Positions 1-7,831 are shown, counted from the first letter of the stretch. The stretch: 44,943 nucleotides of DNA from Thermithiobacillus tepidarius DSM 3134 (GCF_000423825.1 NZ_AUIS01000022.1:1-44943), one strand, 5' to 3'. The notes: generated by a model from the sequence alone, not told the origin. Made by a program: numbers and translations.

Positions 1-1559
1 TGCTTGATGCCCACGCCGTTGCGGAAGAAGTTCACATGATCGATGAAGTTGTTGTCCCACGCCATGATGCGGTCGATGAAGATGCCGGCCTCGCGCATGT
101 CGCGGATGGTCACATGGGACAGGAAGATCTTGTTGAACTGCGCGCCGCCGCCGGCGCCGTTGGGCTCATGATGGATGCCGTTGCGCCCGCCCTGCAGGGT
201 CAGGTCGCCCAAGGCGAAGCGGGTCGTGCTGTACTTCTGGGTCAGGCGGGCATCGCTGACGATGAGATCGATATCCGGGCTCTTGGCGATGATGGCGGTC
301 TTGTCCGCGCCGGCGCCGATGATGCCCTGGCCGCCCTTGAGCTTGATCGGCCGGGAGATGTAGTAGATGCCGGCCGGCAGCTTGGCGACACCCTGGCTGT
401 TGACCAGATTTTGGATGTAGTCGGTGGAATCCTTCTGGCCGGCCAGGTTGGCGTTCCAGTTCGGGCCCGCCGGGTCCGGGATGGCATTGAAGGTCGGCCG
501 CTCCCACAGCTGGCCGCTACGGCCGGAGTTGGCGTACATGCGCCGCATGGCGTCTTGCTGGGCGGAGGGCAGCGCAGCGCGGATGCTGCCGCCGTTGACC
601 AGGGCGTCGGCGCTGCCGCCCTCGAAGGCCTTGAAGCGGAAGCCGGCGCCATCATCGGTGGAGAGCTTCTGCAGATTGACCATGGCGGTGCGCTGGCCAC
701 GGAAGGCAAGGGCCGGGCTGCCCGTCTTGCCCATGTTGGTGCCGTGCAGCTGGAACTCGTCCGCGTTGACGTCGAAGATGCCGGTCATCAGCGAGTTGCC
801 GTTCTGGCCGCCGTTGACCTGGAACACGCGCAGGGAACCCAGGGAGCGGGCGGTCAGCATGGCCTTGCTGCCCTGGCGGGAGTAGTTCCAGGACTCGGCG
901 TCGATGCCGACGAAGGTGGCATCGGTCTGGTTGTCCAGGTACATGGCGTCGCCGGGCGGGGACAGCATGTTGGTCCACACCCACACGTTGCCGCCGGTCT
1001 TGCGGGCGGGGTCGCCCTTGTGCACGAAAGCCGGGTTGTAGCCCTGCGAGGTCATGCGCACGAAGCGGTTATTCTTCATGTAGCCGCCGCCGCTGTTGTC
1101 GAACTTGAATTGGCCGTAGAGATCCAGGAACACGTTGTTTTCCAGGGTCGCGCCGTTGACCGTCACCACGCCGGTGATGCGCTGGAACAGGTTGTCGTGG
1201 GTCACCAGGCTGGAAGCCGGGAACTCCAGGCCGCTCTGCACGCCGCTCAGGACCGCGCCGGCGGTGCCGCCCTTGACGACCACCTTGGACAGCTTGGTGC
1301 TGCCCGCTACGCCATAGAGCTGCTGGCAGCTGTCCAAGGTGATGGTCCCGGCGGAGCTGTAGTCGCCCGGCTGCAGGCGTACGACGCGATGCTTGTTGAG
1401 GGCGGCCTGCAAGTCATTTTTTTGACTCAGCGGCAGCTCGTAGGCGTTTTCTGGAAAGGCTTGTTTCTGGGGTTGCTCCGCCATGGCGGGCGCAGCGGAA
1501 AAAAGCAAAAGAAGGGCGAAGAACCCGGTGCGGGCTCGGCTCAAATAATTTGTAATCAA
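1..1559 (-). CDS. Secreted right-handed beta-helix (pectate-lyase-like fold) protein, 3' end cut by window
   Basis: About 519 codons are visible before the window edge; the C terminus lies outside. The start is TTG at 1559, behind a GAGGAAG ribosome-binding site. An in-frame TAA lies just upstream, so a longer N terminus is excluded. The first residues (LITNYLSRARTGFFALLLLF, then SAAPAMAEQ) form a clear Sec signal peptide with a probable cut after AMA. The mature part is rich in Asn, Gly and short beta-strand turns such as TLENNVFLDLYG, VKLPAGIYYISRP-like segments and IRDMREAGIFIDRIM, typical of parallel beta-helix repeats in polysaccharide lyases and C5 epimerases. No catalytic residues can be assigned with confidence, so the substrate is unknown. 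The cell location is inferred to be periplasmic or extracellular. A sigma-54 promoter and a FleQ-like box upstream suggest controlled expression, perhaps with an exopolysaccharide or biofilm programme (inference). Confidence 0.85.
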   Translation of the reverse strand, partial: MITNYLSRARTGFFALLLLFSAAPAMAEQPQKQAFPENAYELPLSQKNDLQAALNKHRVVRLQPGDYSSAGTITLDSCQQLYGVAGSTKLSKVVVKGGTAGAVLSGVQSGLEFPASSLVTHDNLFQRITGVVTVNGATLENNVFLDLYGQFKFDNSGGGYMKNNRFVRMTSQGYNPAFVHKGDPARKTGGNVWVWTNMLSPPGDAMYLDNQTDATFVGIDAESWNYSRQGSKAMLTARSLGSLRVFQVNGGQNGNSLMTGIFDVNADEFQLHGTNMGKTGSPALAFRGQRTAMVNLQKLSTDDGAGFRFKAFEGGSADALVNGGSIRAALPSAQQDAMRRMYANSGRSGQLWERPTFNAIPDPAGPNWNANLAGQKDSTDYIQNLVNSQGVAKLPAGIYYISRPIKLKGGQGIIGAGADKTAIIAKSPDIDLIVSDARLTQKYSTTRFALGDLTLQGGRNGIHHEPNGAGGGAQFNKIFLSHVTIRDMREAGIFIDRIMAWDNNFIDHVNFFRNGVGIK

Positions 1560-1646
1560 GATTTGCTTCCTCTGTTACGACTGCTTCTGAAGAGGCCTTT
1601 GGCGAAAAGACATGTAAAATCAGTAACCTAGGTTGGTTTCTTGGGC

Positions 1647-1660
1647 GTCAAAAAATTGAC
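1647..1660. promoter_or_regulatory. FleQ-like box (GTCAAAAAATTGAC)
   Basis: This 14-bp palindrome-like site differs at a single inner position from the published Pseudomonas FleQ box GTCaNTAAAtTGAC. It lies at about +5 to +18 relative to the start predicted from the sigma-54 promoter. FleQ is a sigma-54 activator/repressor that responds to cyclic-di-GMP. The regulator's identity here is inference; no fleQ gene is in the window. Confidence 0.45.
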
Positions 1661-1674
1661 TGCCTAGCGGGGAT

Positions 1675-1690
1675 AGCAAATCGGGTGCCA
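1675..1690 (-). promoter_or_regulatory. Sigma-54 (RpoN) -24/-12 promoter for the beta-helix gene
   Basis: On the minus strand the sequence reads TGGCAC-CCGAT-TTGCT. This is an exact match to the TGGCAC-N5-TTGC(A/T) core, with the invariant GG and GC separated by ten bases. The predicted transcription start is near 1664, giving a leader of about 105 nt to the TTG start at 1559. RpoN itself is encoded at 29656-31095. Confidence 0.75.
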
Positions 1691-1737
1691 ACAGGCGGGA
1701 AGTGAGGAAAAACCTGGTTTTCTGCTGGATGGACTGC

Positions 1738-1768
1738 GGGCCGGGTGACAAAATTTGTCAATCGGCCC
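1738..1768. promoter_or_regulatory. 31-bp composite inverted repeat (TGACAAAATTTGTCA core with GGGCCG/CGGCCC flanks)
   Basis: The core has perfect 7-bp arms around one base (1746-1760), flanked by a second inverted pair at 1738-1743 and 1763-1768. Its centre is about 90 bp upstream of the predicted sigma-54 start, the normal distance for an enhancer-binding-protein site. A terminator role is less likely because no T-tract follows on either strand. Confidence 0.45.
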
Positions 1769-1859
1769 GGGCGGGTGACGCACACGGACGACCTATCGTG
1801 TCAGTGCGACGAGGGGGCACGATCCTCCCCGGAAGATGGAGGTGGGGTCGCGGGCGCCG

Positions 1860-2264
1860 CTAGTCTCGGGCGAACATGAGTCGCAGCGATTCGCCGATGC
1901 CCTGGGCCAGGCGCAGCCAGCGCTGTGCCAGCTCCGGTTCCAGGTGATCGAGCAGGGTCTCGTAGAAGAGCGCCAGCCAGTCGTCCACCAGCGCATGGGT
2001 GATGCCCACGGGCGCGTGCTTGTCGCCCAGAGCGTAGCCGTAGTTGCGGTAGGGCTGGCCGCCCATGACCGTCCACCAGTAGTGGGTCAGGCGATCCTTG
2101 TGCAGCTCCCAGTCGCTCACGGCGGCGAAGGGCTCCGCCAGGGTGGGGTGTTGCTGGATGCGGTTGTAGAAGTCATCCACCACCGCCCGGATGGTAGGCA
2201 GCGGTATCTGGGCGCAAAGCGGCTGCAGCTTGCGTAGCGCGGGTTTGGGTTCGGATTCGGACAT
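1860..2264 (-). CDS. Group III truncated haemoglobin
   Basis: A 134-residue protein starting MSESEPKP. The frame is open further upstream, but the added N terminus is not haemoglobin-like. The sequence matches the trHb3 (COG2346) pattern: TIRAVVDDFYNRIQQHPTLAEPF early, HKDRLTHYWWTVMGG in the middle, then a His in DKHAPVGITHALVDDWLALF as the likely haem-binding proximal residue, and a helical C terminus. Members of this group bind O2, NO or sulfide-type ligands; the physiological role is usually unknown. It is a single gene, divergent from the cupin gene at 2398. Family assignment is firm, function is not. Confidence 0.88.
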   Translation of the reverse strand: MSESEPKPALRKLQPLCAQIPLPTIRAVVDDFYNRIQQHPTLAEPFAAVSDWELHKDRLTHYWWTVMGGQPYRNYGYALGDKHAPVGITHALVDDWLALFYETLLDHLEPELAQRWLRLAQGIGESLRLMFARD

Positions 2265-2397
2265 GGGGCCTCCACAGATGCCGATGAATGCCATAACATA
2301 AAGCGCGCCCGCAACGGGGGCAATGGCCCGCATCCGCGTTGCCTGCCGTGCCGCACGCCCAGCACGATTCCCGTCTCTTTGTCCGAAGGAAGCGATC

Positions 2398-2670
2398 ATG
2401 ACCATCCAAGTGCAAAGCAATCCGGACCAGAAAATCCTCGAAGCGCTGGGTGTCGGCCGCTGGCCTGTCTGGCAGAAGGAGACCTCCCGCTTTCCCTGGA
2501 CCTATGACGAGCAGGAGACCTGTTATATTCTGGAAGGGCAGGTCCTCGTCACGCCGGATGGCGGTGTGCCGGTGCGCGTAGGGGCGGGCGACCTGGTCAC
2601 CTTTCCCGCCGGCCTGTCCTGCACCTGGGAAGTGCTGGCGCCGATCCGCAAGCGCTATCGCTTTGGCTGA
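2398..2670 (+). CDS. Small single-domain cupin (DUF861/EutQ-like)
   Basis: 90 residues from ATG 2398, preceded by GAAGGAAG. The start at 2323 would add an unlikely N terminus that overlaps the leader. The protein has the short cupin_3 layout: WPVWQKETSRFPWTYDEQETCYILEGQVLVTPDGG followed by VGAGDLVTFPAGLSCTWEV. The canonical cupin 1 His positions are replaced, as is common in DUF861 proteins, so metal binding is uncertain. The ligand is unknown. It ends 6 bp before the dehydrogenase gene and is probably co-transcribed with it. Confidence 0.85.
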   Translation: MTIQVQSNPDQKILEALGVGRWPVWQKETSRFPWTYDEQETCYILEGQVLVTPDGGVPVRVGAGDLVTFPAGLSCTWEVLAPIRKRYRFG

Positions 2671-2676
2671 AATCCC

Positions 2677-3408
2677 ATGACCCGGAAAACTGCCGTCGTC
2701 ACCGGCGCCTCCAGCGGCATCGGCGCCGCCGTCGCCCGCCAGCTGGCGGACGCGGGCTTCCAGGTGTTCATCGGCGCCCGGCGCCGGGAGCGCCTGCGGG
2801 CGCTGGCCGATGAGATCGGCGCGGTCGCCCTGCCGCTGGACGTCTCTGATGCGGCCAGCGTGGCCGCCTTTGCCGCCCGGGTGCCGGCGCTCAACGTGCT
2901 GGTGAACAACGCCGGCGGCGCCCTGGGCCTGGAGCCCCTTGCCGAGCTGGATGAGGCCAAGTGGCTGGCCATGTATCAAAGCAACGTCCTGGGCTTGGCC
3001 CGTATGAGCAAGGCCCTGCTGCCGCAACTGCGTGCCTCCGGCGCCGGCCACGTGGTCAACATCGGCTCCGTCGCCGGCTTGGAGACCTACGTCGGCGGCG
3101 CCGGCTACACGGCCTGCAAGCATGCCGTGCGCGCCATCAGCGAGACGATGCGGCTGGAGTGGCTGGGCGAGCCCATCCGCGTCACCGAGGTCGATCCCGG
3201 CCTGGTGGAGACCGAATTCAGCTTGGTGCGCTTCGCCGGCGACGCCGGGCGCGCCGCCGCGGTCTACGCGGGCCTGCAGCCGCTGACCGCCGATGACGTG
3301 GCCGATGCCATCGTTTGGGCCGCTACCCGCCCCGCCCACGTCAACATCGACCAGATCGTCCTCAAGCCCACCGCCCAGGCGCGGGTGGACAAGATTCATC
3401 GCCTTTAA
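2677..3408 (+). CDS. Short-chain dehydrogenase/reductase (YdfG-like)
   Basis: 243 residues. The N-terminal TGASSGIGAAVARQL is the Rossmann TGxxxGxG dinucleotide-binding motif. GARRRERL after the second strand suggests NADP preference. NNAGG and the catalytic YTACK (Y-x3-K) with an upstream Ser (NIGSVAG) complete the classical SDR active site. Length and C-terminal pattern (PAHVNIDQIVLKPTAQA) resemble YdfG / 3-hydroxy-acid dehydrogenases acting on Ser or related 3-hydroxy acids. The exact substrate cannot be read from the sequence. It lies between the cupin gene and rep, with 16 bp to the latter. Confidence 0.9.
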   Translation: MTRKTAVVTGASSGIGAAVARQLADAGFQVFIGARRRERLRALADEIGAVALPLDVSDAASVAAFAARVPALNVLVNNAGGALGLEPLAELDEAKWLAMYQSNVLGLARMSKALLPQLRASGAGHVVNIGSVAGLETYVGGAGYTACKHAVRAISETMRLEWLGEPIRVTEVDPGLVETEFSLVRFAGDAGRAAAVYAGLQPLTADDVADAIVWAATRPAHVNIDQIVLKPTAQARVDKIHRL

Positions 3409-3424
3409 AGTAAAGAACCCGCAC

Positions 3425-5440
3425 ATGTCCGAGTTGAATCCGCAGCAGCACGCCGCCATCACGCACGTCCACGGTCCCATGCTGGTGCTGGCCGGGGCGG
3501 GGTCTGGCAAAACCCGCGTCATCACCCACAAGATTGCCCACCTCATCGAGCGCCACGAAGTGGCCGCCAAGCACATCTGCGCCGTGACCTTCACCAACAA
3601 GGCGGCCAGCGAGATGCAGCAGCGGGTGGCCCAGCTCTGTCAGGGCAAGCCGACCCGCGGCCTCATCGTCTCCACCTTCCACAGCCTGGGCCTCAACATC
3701 CTGCGCCAGGAGATCCACCGCCTGGGCTACAAGCCCGTGTTCTCCATTCTCGACGCCGGCGACAGCGTCGGTGTGGTGCGCGATCTGCTGAAGGAGCATG
3801 ACGGCGACGGCGATCTGGCCGAGGCCATCCAAGGGCGCATCTCGCGCTTCAAGAACGCCGGTCTCATGCCGGAGGACGTGCCCCTGGACGGCGATCCGCT
3901 GCATCAGCGCGCAGCCCGCCTCTACCCGCTCTACCAGCGGGCGCTGAAGGCATACAGCGCCGTGGACTTCGACGATCTGATCAATCTGCCCAATCACCTC
4001 TTCGCCACTGATCCCGAGGCGCGCGCCACCTGGCAGGAGCGCATCCGCTACCTGCTGGTGGACGAGTACCAGGACACCAACAGCGCCCAGTACCAGCTCA
4101 TCAAGTGGCTGCTCGGCAACCGCCGCAATCTCACCGCCGTGGGCGACGACGACCAGTCCATCTACGCTTGGCGCGGCGCCGAAGCCGAGAACCTGCACCG
4201 CCTGAGCCAGGACTTCCCCGAACTCCAGGTGATCAAGCTGGAGCAGAACTACCGCTCCATGGGGCGCATTCTCAATGCCGCCAACCGGCTGATCGCCAAC
4301 AATCCCCATCTCTACGAAAAGCAGCTGTGGAGCACCCTGGGCCATGGCGAGCCGATCCGCGTGGTGCGCTGCCAGGACGAGGTGCACGAGGCGGAGCGGG
4401 TGGTCAGTCTGCTGCTGGCGGAGAAGTTCCAGCGCAAGGCCCGCTTCGGCGACTTCGCCATCCTCTACCGCGGCAACCACCAGGCGCGCGCCTTCGAGAC
4501 CGCCCTGCGCGCCGCCCATGTGCCTTACCAGATCTCCGGCGGTACCTCCTTTTTCGAGCGCAGCGAGATCAAGGACGTGATGGCCTATCTGCGCCTGCTG
4601 GCCAACCCCGATGACGATCTGGCCTTTCTGCGTGCCGTGAACACGCCGCGCCGCGGCATCGGCGGCGCCACCCTGGAAGCCCTGGGCAACTTCGCCCAGC
4701 AGCACGATCTCTCGCTCTTCGCCGCCGTGTGGGAGGAGGGCCTGGCCGAGCACCTGCCCGCCCGCGGGCTGGAGGCCCTGCGCCAGTTCGGCCAGTGGGT
4801 GAATCGCATGGCCGAGCGCGTGGAAAAGAGCGCCGCCACCGATCAGGAGGTCTGCGCCACCTTGCGCAGCCTGCCCGAGGAAATCGACTATCTGGGCTAC
4901 CTCAAGGACCAGTGCGACGAGCGCGGCGCGCTGCGCCGCATGGAAAACGTCAACAGCCTCTTCGACTGGATGCAGCGCATGACCGAGCAGGACGACGGTC
5001 CGCAAACTCTGCCGGAGCTGCTCAACCGCCTGAGCCTCTTTTCCGTGCTGGAGCGCCAGGGCGAGGCCGGCGACAGCGACGAGGTCCGCCTGATGACCCT
5101 GCACGCCGCCAAGGGCCTGGAGTTTCCGCACGTCTTCCTGGTCGGCATGGAAGAAGGCATCCTGCCGCACCGCAACAGCATCGACACCGACAACATCGAG
5201 GAGGAGCGCAGGCTGGCCTACGTCGGCCTGACCCGTGCCCAGTACACCTTGACCCTCAGCCTGGCCGCCCGGCGCAAGCGCTATGGTGAGATGGTGGAGT
5301 GCGAGCCGTCGCGTTTTCTGGAGGAGTTGCCGCCCGAAGACCTGCGCTGGGAGGGCGATGAGTCCAGCCCCGATCAGCACCAGGCGGTGGCGCAGGGCAC
5401 CATCGCCCAGCTGCGGCAGATGCTGGCCGGCAAGGGCTAG
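3425..5440 (+). CDS. rep: ATP-dependent DNA helicase Rep (UvrD/Rep superfamily 1A)
   Basis: 671 residues from ATG 3425, close to the 673 of E. coli Rep. Motifs appear in order: Q motif LNPQQHAAI; Walker A AGAGSGKT at residues 24-31; TFTNKAA; Walker B LLVDEYQDTN; GDDDQSIYAWRGA; QNYRS; and near the C terminus LMTLHAAKGLEF and VGLTRAQ. Rep is a 3'-5' helicase that clears proteins ahead of the replication fork. The frame extends upstream to 3293, but that part overlaps the dehydrogenase gene in another frame and lacks helicase similarity. UvrD is the only realistic alternative; start, length and motif spacing favour Rep. Confidence 0.93.
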   Translation: MSELNPQQHAAITHVHGPMLVLAGAGSGKTRVITHKIAHLIERHEVAAKHICAVTFTNKAASEMQQRVAQLCQGKPTRGLIVSTFHSLGLNILRQEIHRLGYKPVFSILDAGDSVGVVRDLLKEHDGDGDLAEAIQGRISRFKNAGLMPEDVPLDGDPLHQRAARLYPLYQRALKAYSAVDFDDLINLPNHLFATDPEARATWQERIRYLLVDEYQDTNSAQYQLIKWLLGNRRNLTAVGDDDQSIYAWRGAEAENLHRLSQDFPELQVIKLEQNYRSMGRILNAANRLIANNPHLYEKQLWSTLGHGEPIRVVRCQDEVHEAERVVSLLLAEKFQRKARFGDFAILYRGNHQARAFETALRAAHVPYQISGGTSFFERSEIKDVMAYLRLLANPDDDLAFLRAVNTPRRGIGGATLEALGNFAQQHDLSLFAAVWEEGLAEHLPARGLEALRQFGQWVNRMAERVEKSAATDQEVCATLRSLPEEIDYLGYLKDQCDERGALRRMENVNSLFDWMQRMTEQDDGPQTLPELLNRLSLFSVLERQGEAGDSDEVRLMTLHAAKGLEFPHVFLVGMEEGILPHRNSIDTDNIEEERRLAYVGLTRAQYTLTLSLAARRKRYGEMVECEPSRFLEELPPEDLRWEGDESSPDQHQAVAQGTIAQLRQMLAGKG

Positions 5441-5527
5441 CCCGCCGTGACGGGCGCTTGCCAACGCGTTAAACTAAACTAGTATTCATCCTAAACAAGG
5501 CATTACCTTCCTTCAGAGGCCTTCCCA

Positions 5528-5770
5528 TTGCAGGATCCCCGTTTCGACAACCTTCTCAAGCAGTTGGAATCCGTCCTGGCGGACTATCAATCGCAGCGGC
5601 GTGAACAGGTGGATGGCGGCCAGTTCCGCCTGCAGGCCCTGTCCAGCCAGATCGAACAGTTGCAGGCGGAGAACCGCCGCCTGCGCGAGCGCCAGGAAGA
5701 GGTCTGCGGCCGCTTGGAGCGGTTGCTGAATGAACTGGAGCCGGTCGAGGAGCACAGCCATGGTGGATGA
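5528..5770 (+). CDS. Small coiled-coil protein of the TIGR02449/ZapB-like family
   Basis: 80 residues, start TTG 5528 behind AGAGG. Nearly the whole protein is a heptad-patterned coiled coil (FRLQALSSQIEQLQAENRRL and following residues). It overlaps zapA by 11 bp, a gene pair commonly seen in gamma- and betaproteobacteria. A role in Z-ring organisation is inferred from context and coiled-coil type; direct homology to E. coli ZapB is weak. Confidence 0.75.
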   Translation: MQDPRFDNLLKQLESVLADYQSQRREQVDGGQFRLQALSSQIEQLQAENRRLRERQEEVCGRLERLLNELEPVEEHSHGG

Positions 5771-6080
5771 TCGCCCCAGCCGGGCGCCGGGTACCGAGAT
5801 CATCGACATCCAGCTGCTCGGCAAGGCCTACCGGATTGCCTGCCCGCCGTCGGAGGCGGCCGTGCTCGTGGAGGCCGCCGCCTACTTGGACCAGCAACTG
5901 CACGAAGCGCGGAGCGCCGGCAAGGTGGCCGGCACCGACCGTCTGACCCTGATGGTGGCCCTCAACCTGGCCGCCGAAGTGGTGCAGCTGCGCGCCCAGG
6001 CGGCCGCTCAGCAGGCCGACTTGGACGAGCTCGTCGAGCGCCTGCAGGGCATGGTTGACAGTGTTCTCCATTGGGGATAA
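5760..6080 (+). CDS. zapA: Cell division protein ZapA
   Basis: 106 residues. The N-terminal half, IIDIQLLGKAYRIACPPSEAAVLVEAAAYLDQQL, is the ZapA globular domain, followed by GTDRLTLMVALNLAAEVV and a C-terminal coiled coil. ZapA binds and bundles FtsZ polymers at mid-cell. It is translationally coupled to the coiled-coil gene upstream. The 6S RNA promoter lies inside its last codons. The zapA / 6S RNA / formyl-THF cyclo-ligase order is the classical gammaproteobacterial arrangement and strengthens all three calls. Confidence 0.92.
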   Translation: MVDDRPSRAPGTEIIDIQLLGKAYRIACPPSEAAVLVEAAAYLDQQLHEARSAGKVAGTDRLTLMVALNLAAEVVQLRAQAAAQQADLDELVERLQGMVDSVLHWG

Positions 6081-6083
6081 GGT
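6055..6083 (+). promoter_or_regulatory. Sigma-70 promoter of 6S RNA, inside the 3' end of zapA
   Basis: TTGACA at 6055-6060, a 17-bp spacer, then TAAGGT at 6078-6083. The implied start near 6090 coincides with the 5' end of the 6S RNA fold. Confidence 0.6.
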
Positions 6084-6089
6084 TGAGCC

Positions 6090-6262
6090 ATACCCCCTGC
6101 GGTGTTCGTATAGCTCAGGTAGATTCTTGAACCAACATGTCTATGCCCGGGGAGCTTCTAATACCGTCGTGGTGTGCCGCTCAACCGAGTAGCCTGAAGC
6201 GACGTGGAGGCGCCCACCTGATCTCCAGGTTCAAGGGATACGGCTTACGGCACAGGCGGGGG
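6090..6262 (+). ncRNA. ssrS: 6S RNA
   Basis: The transcript folds as a long interrupted hairpin. The 5' arm (CCCCCUG, GUG, CGUA) pairs with the 3' arm (UACG, CAC, CAGGCGGGGG). An inner helix of CUUGAACC near 6117 pairs with GGUUCAAG near 6228 and flanks the open central region that mimics a promoter bubble. The 3' part (GGTTCAAGGGATACGGCTTA) closely resembles the E. coli 6S 3' arm. 6S RNA binds sigma-70 RNA polymerase and restrains transcription in stationary phase. Position between zapA and the cyclo-ligase gene is the conserved one. End points are estimated to within a few bases. Confidence 0.88.
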
Positions 6263-6289
6263 GCTTTGTTTTGCCCTTCCCGCTTTTTT
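6256..6289 (+). terminator. Rho-independent terminator after 6S RNA
   Basis: GCGGG-GGGC stem pairs with GCCC-(TT)-CCCGC around a short T-rich loop and is followed by a run of six T. It overlaps the 3' end of 6S RNA, and the T-run ends about 15 bp before the next start codon. Confidence 0.75.
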
Positions 6290-6303
6290 CCTCTTTTTCC
6301 TGC

Positions 6304-6900
6304 ATGTTGACTAAAAAGGCGCTGCGCCGGGAAATGCGCCGCCTGCGCCGTGCCGTGCCGCCCGACGAGGCGCGCCGCGCCGCCCGCACTCTCGCCCGCG
6401 AGCTGAGCAAGCAGCCCGTGTTTCGCCGCGCCCGCCACATCGCCTTCTACTGGGCCGGCGACGGCGAAATCGATCCCGCGCCCCTGCTCCTGCGCGCCCT
6501 GCGCCTGAACAAGCACGCCTACCTGCCGGTGCTGGATCCCCTCTACGGCGAGTCGCTGCGCTTCGCGCCGGTGCGCATCGGCACGCCTCTGCGCGCCAAC
6601 CGGCTGGGCATCCCCGAACCGGAGGTCCACCGGCGCCACTGGCGTCACGCGCGCCAGTTGGATCTGGTGCTCACGCCGCTGGTGGCCTTCGACGCGCAGG
6701 GCGGGCGCATGGGCATGGGCGGCGGCTTCTACGACCGCGCCCTGCAGCATCTGGCCCGCCAGCGGCGCTGGCGCCGCCCCCGCGCCGTCGGCTTGGCCTA
6801 CGAGCTGCAGCGGGTGCCGGCCCTGCCGCGGGAATCCTGGGATGTGCCCCTGGACGGCGTGCAGACGGAGCGGCGCTTCTACCCGGCGCGCCAGCGCTGA
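6304..6900 (+). CDS. fau: 5-formyltetrahydrofolate cyclo-ligase
   Basis: 198 residues starting MLTKKALRREM at ATG 6304. A TTG at 6271 is in frame but lies in the terminator hairpin, so it was not used. The protein carries the family motif GRMGMGGGFYDRAL, preceded by LVLTPLVAFDAQGG. It converts 5-formyl-THF to 5,10-methenyl-THF with ATP, recycling a folate by-product. It sits immediately downstream of 6S RNA, as in E. coli ygfA, and may be partly expressed by read-through. It is unusually Arg-rich. Confidence 0.92.
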   Translation: MLTKKALRREMRRLRRAVPPDEARRAARTLARELSKQPVFRRARHIAFYWAGDGEIDPAPLLLRALRLNKHAYLPVLDPLYGESLRFAPVRIGTPLRANRLGIPEPEVHRRHWRHARQLDLVLTPLVAFDAQGGRMGMGGGFYDRALQHLARQRRWRRPRAVGLAYELQRVPALPRESWDVPLDGVQTERRFYPARQR

Positions 6901-6992
6901 CGCCCCATGGGCCTTTCGCCGGGGCGGCCGGCGTGGTTCCCGTTTCCCGCTTCGGGTATCATGGGGCGCGTGTCATTCAGCCATGGTGATCT

Positions 6993-7775
6993 ATGAATCT
7001 GCTCTTTGTGGGCGACGTGGTGGGCGAGCCCGGGCGGCGGGTGCTGCTCAACAACCTGCGGCAGTTGAAGGACAAGCTGGCCCTCGACTTCATCGTGGTC
7101 AACGCCGAGAACGCCGCCGGCGGCTTCGGCGTCACCGAGAAGATCTGCCTGGAGCTGTTCGAGCAGGAGGTGGACGTGATCACCTCGGGCAACCACATCT
7201 GGGACAAGCGCGAGGCTCTCACCTACATCGTCGGCGAGCCGCGCCTGCTGCGCCCGCACAATTACCCCGTCGGTACGCCCGGCAGCGGCTGGTACGTGGG
7301 CGAGACCGCCGCCGGCGACAAGGTGGGCGTGCTGAATCTCATGGGCCAGGCTTTCATGCACCCCAGCCTGGAATGCCCCTTCGCGGCCGCCGACGCGGTG
7401 CTGGCCGAACGGCCCGCCGACCTGAAGATGATCCTGGTGGACATGCACTGCGAGACCACCAGCGAAAAGACCGCCATGGGCTGGCACCTGGACGGCCGCG
7501 TCTCCGCCGTGGTCGGCACCCACACCCACATCCCCACCGCCGACGAGCGCATCCTGCCCCAGGGCACGGGCTACATCACCGACGTCGGCATGACCGGCAC
7601 CTACGATTCGGTCATCGGCATGCACAAGGACAAGACGGTCAAGCGCTTCCTGAGCAAGCTGCCGGAACGGCTGGAGACCGCCAGCGGCCCCGCCACCCTC
7701 AGTGCCGTGTTCATCCAGCTCGATGCGGACAGCGGCCGCTGTCACGGCATCAAGCGCGTCCGCATCGCCGAATAG
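6993..7775 (+). CDS. YmdB-family metallophosphoesterase (TIGR00282)
   Basis: 260 residues, typical family length. Metal-site motifs are in place: GDVVGEPGRR at the N terminus, VVNAENAAGGFG, TSGNHIWDKRE, VDMHCETTSEK and VGTHTHIPTADE. Bacillus YmdB and Deinococcus DR1281 are metal-dependent phosphodiesterases, reported to act on 2',3'-cyclic nucleotides or cyclic AMP and linked to biofilm/motility switching. Its role in this organism is unknown. No close partner; it is followed by a tRNA gene with its own promoter. Confidence 0.9.
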   Translation: MNLLFVGDVVGEPGRRVLLNNLRQLKDKLALDFIVVNAENAAGGFGVTEKICLELFEQEVDVITSGNHIWDKREALTYIVGEPRLLRPHNYPVGTPGSGWYVGETAAGDKVGVLNLMGQAFMHPSLECPFAAADAVLAERPADLKMILVDMHCETTSEKTAMGWHLDGRVSAVVGTHTHIPTADERILPQGTGYITDVGMTGTYDSVIGMHKDKTVKRFLSKLPERLETASGPATLSAVFIQLDADSGRCHGIKRVRIAE

Positions 7776-7787
7776 CCGGCGCGGCCG

Positions 7788-7816
7788 TGGACACCGGCCC
7801 GCGTACGCATTATCAT
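7788..7816 (+). promoter_or_regulatory. Sigma-70 promoter of tRNA-Arg
   Basis: TGGACA at 7788-7793, a 17-bp spacer and TATCAT at 7811-7816. The start would fall near 7823, nine bases before the mature tRNA. Confidence 0.6.
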
Positions 7817-7831
7817 TATGGGTTCCAACCC

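Larger units (their letters stand above)
1560..1859. other. Non-coding 300-bp regulatory region between beta-helix gene and truncated haemoglobin gene
   Basis: No convincing gene lies here. A short minus-strand ATG frame at about 1612 hits a stop after 12 codons, just before the beta-helix start. The stretch holds the sigma-54-type promoter, the FleQ-like box and the long palindrome listed separately. The haemoglobin gene on the same strand ends at its right edge, and no T-tract terminator is evident after it. Confidence 0.7.

Noticed and set aside
36-1631. Long plus-strand open frame of 531 codons opposite the beta-helix gene
   Set aside because: Its protein is Ala/Gly/His/Val-rich without domains, while the minus strand has a signal peptide, RBS and beta-helix pattern. 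It is a GC-rich shadow frame.
3362-5464. 700-codon minus-strand frame opposite rep
   Set aside because: Antisense of a helicase with all motifs; no own signals.
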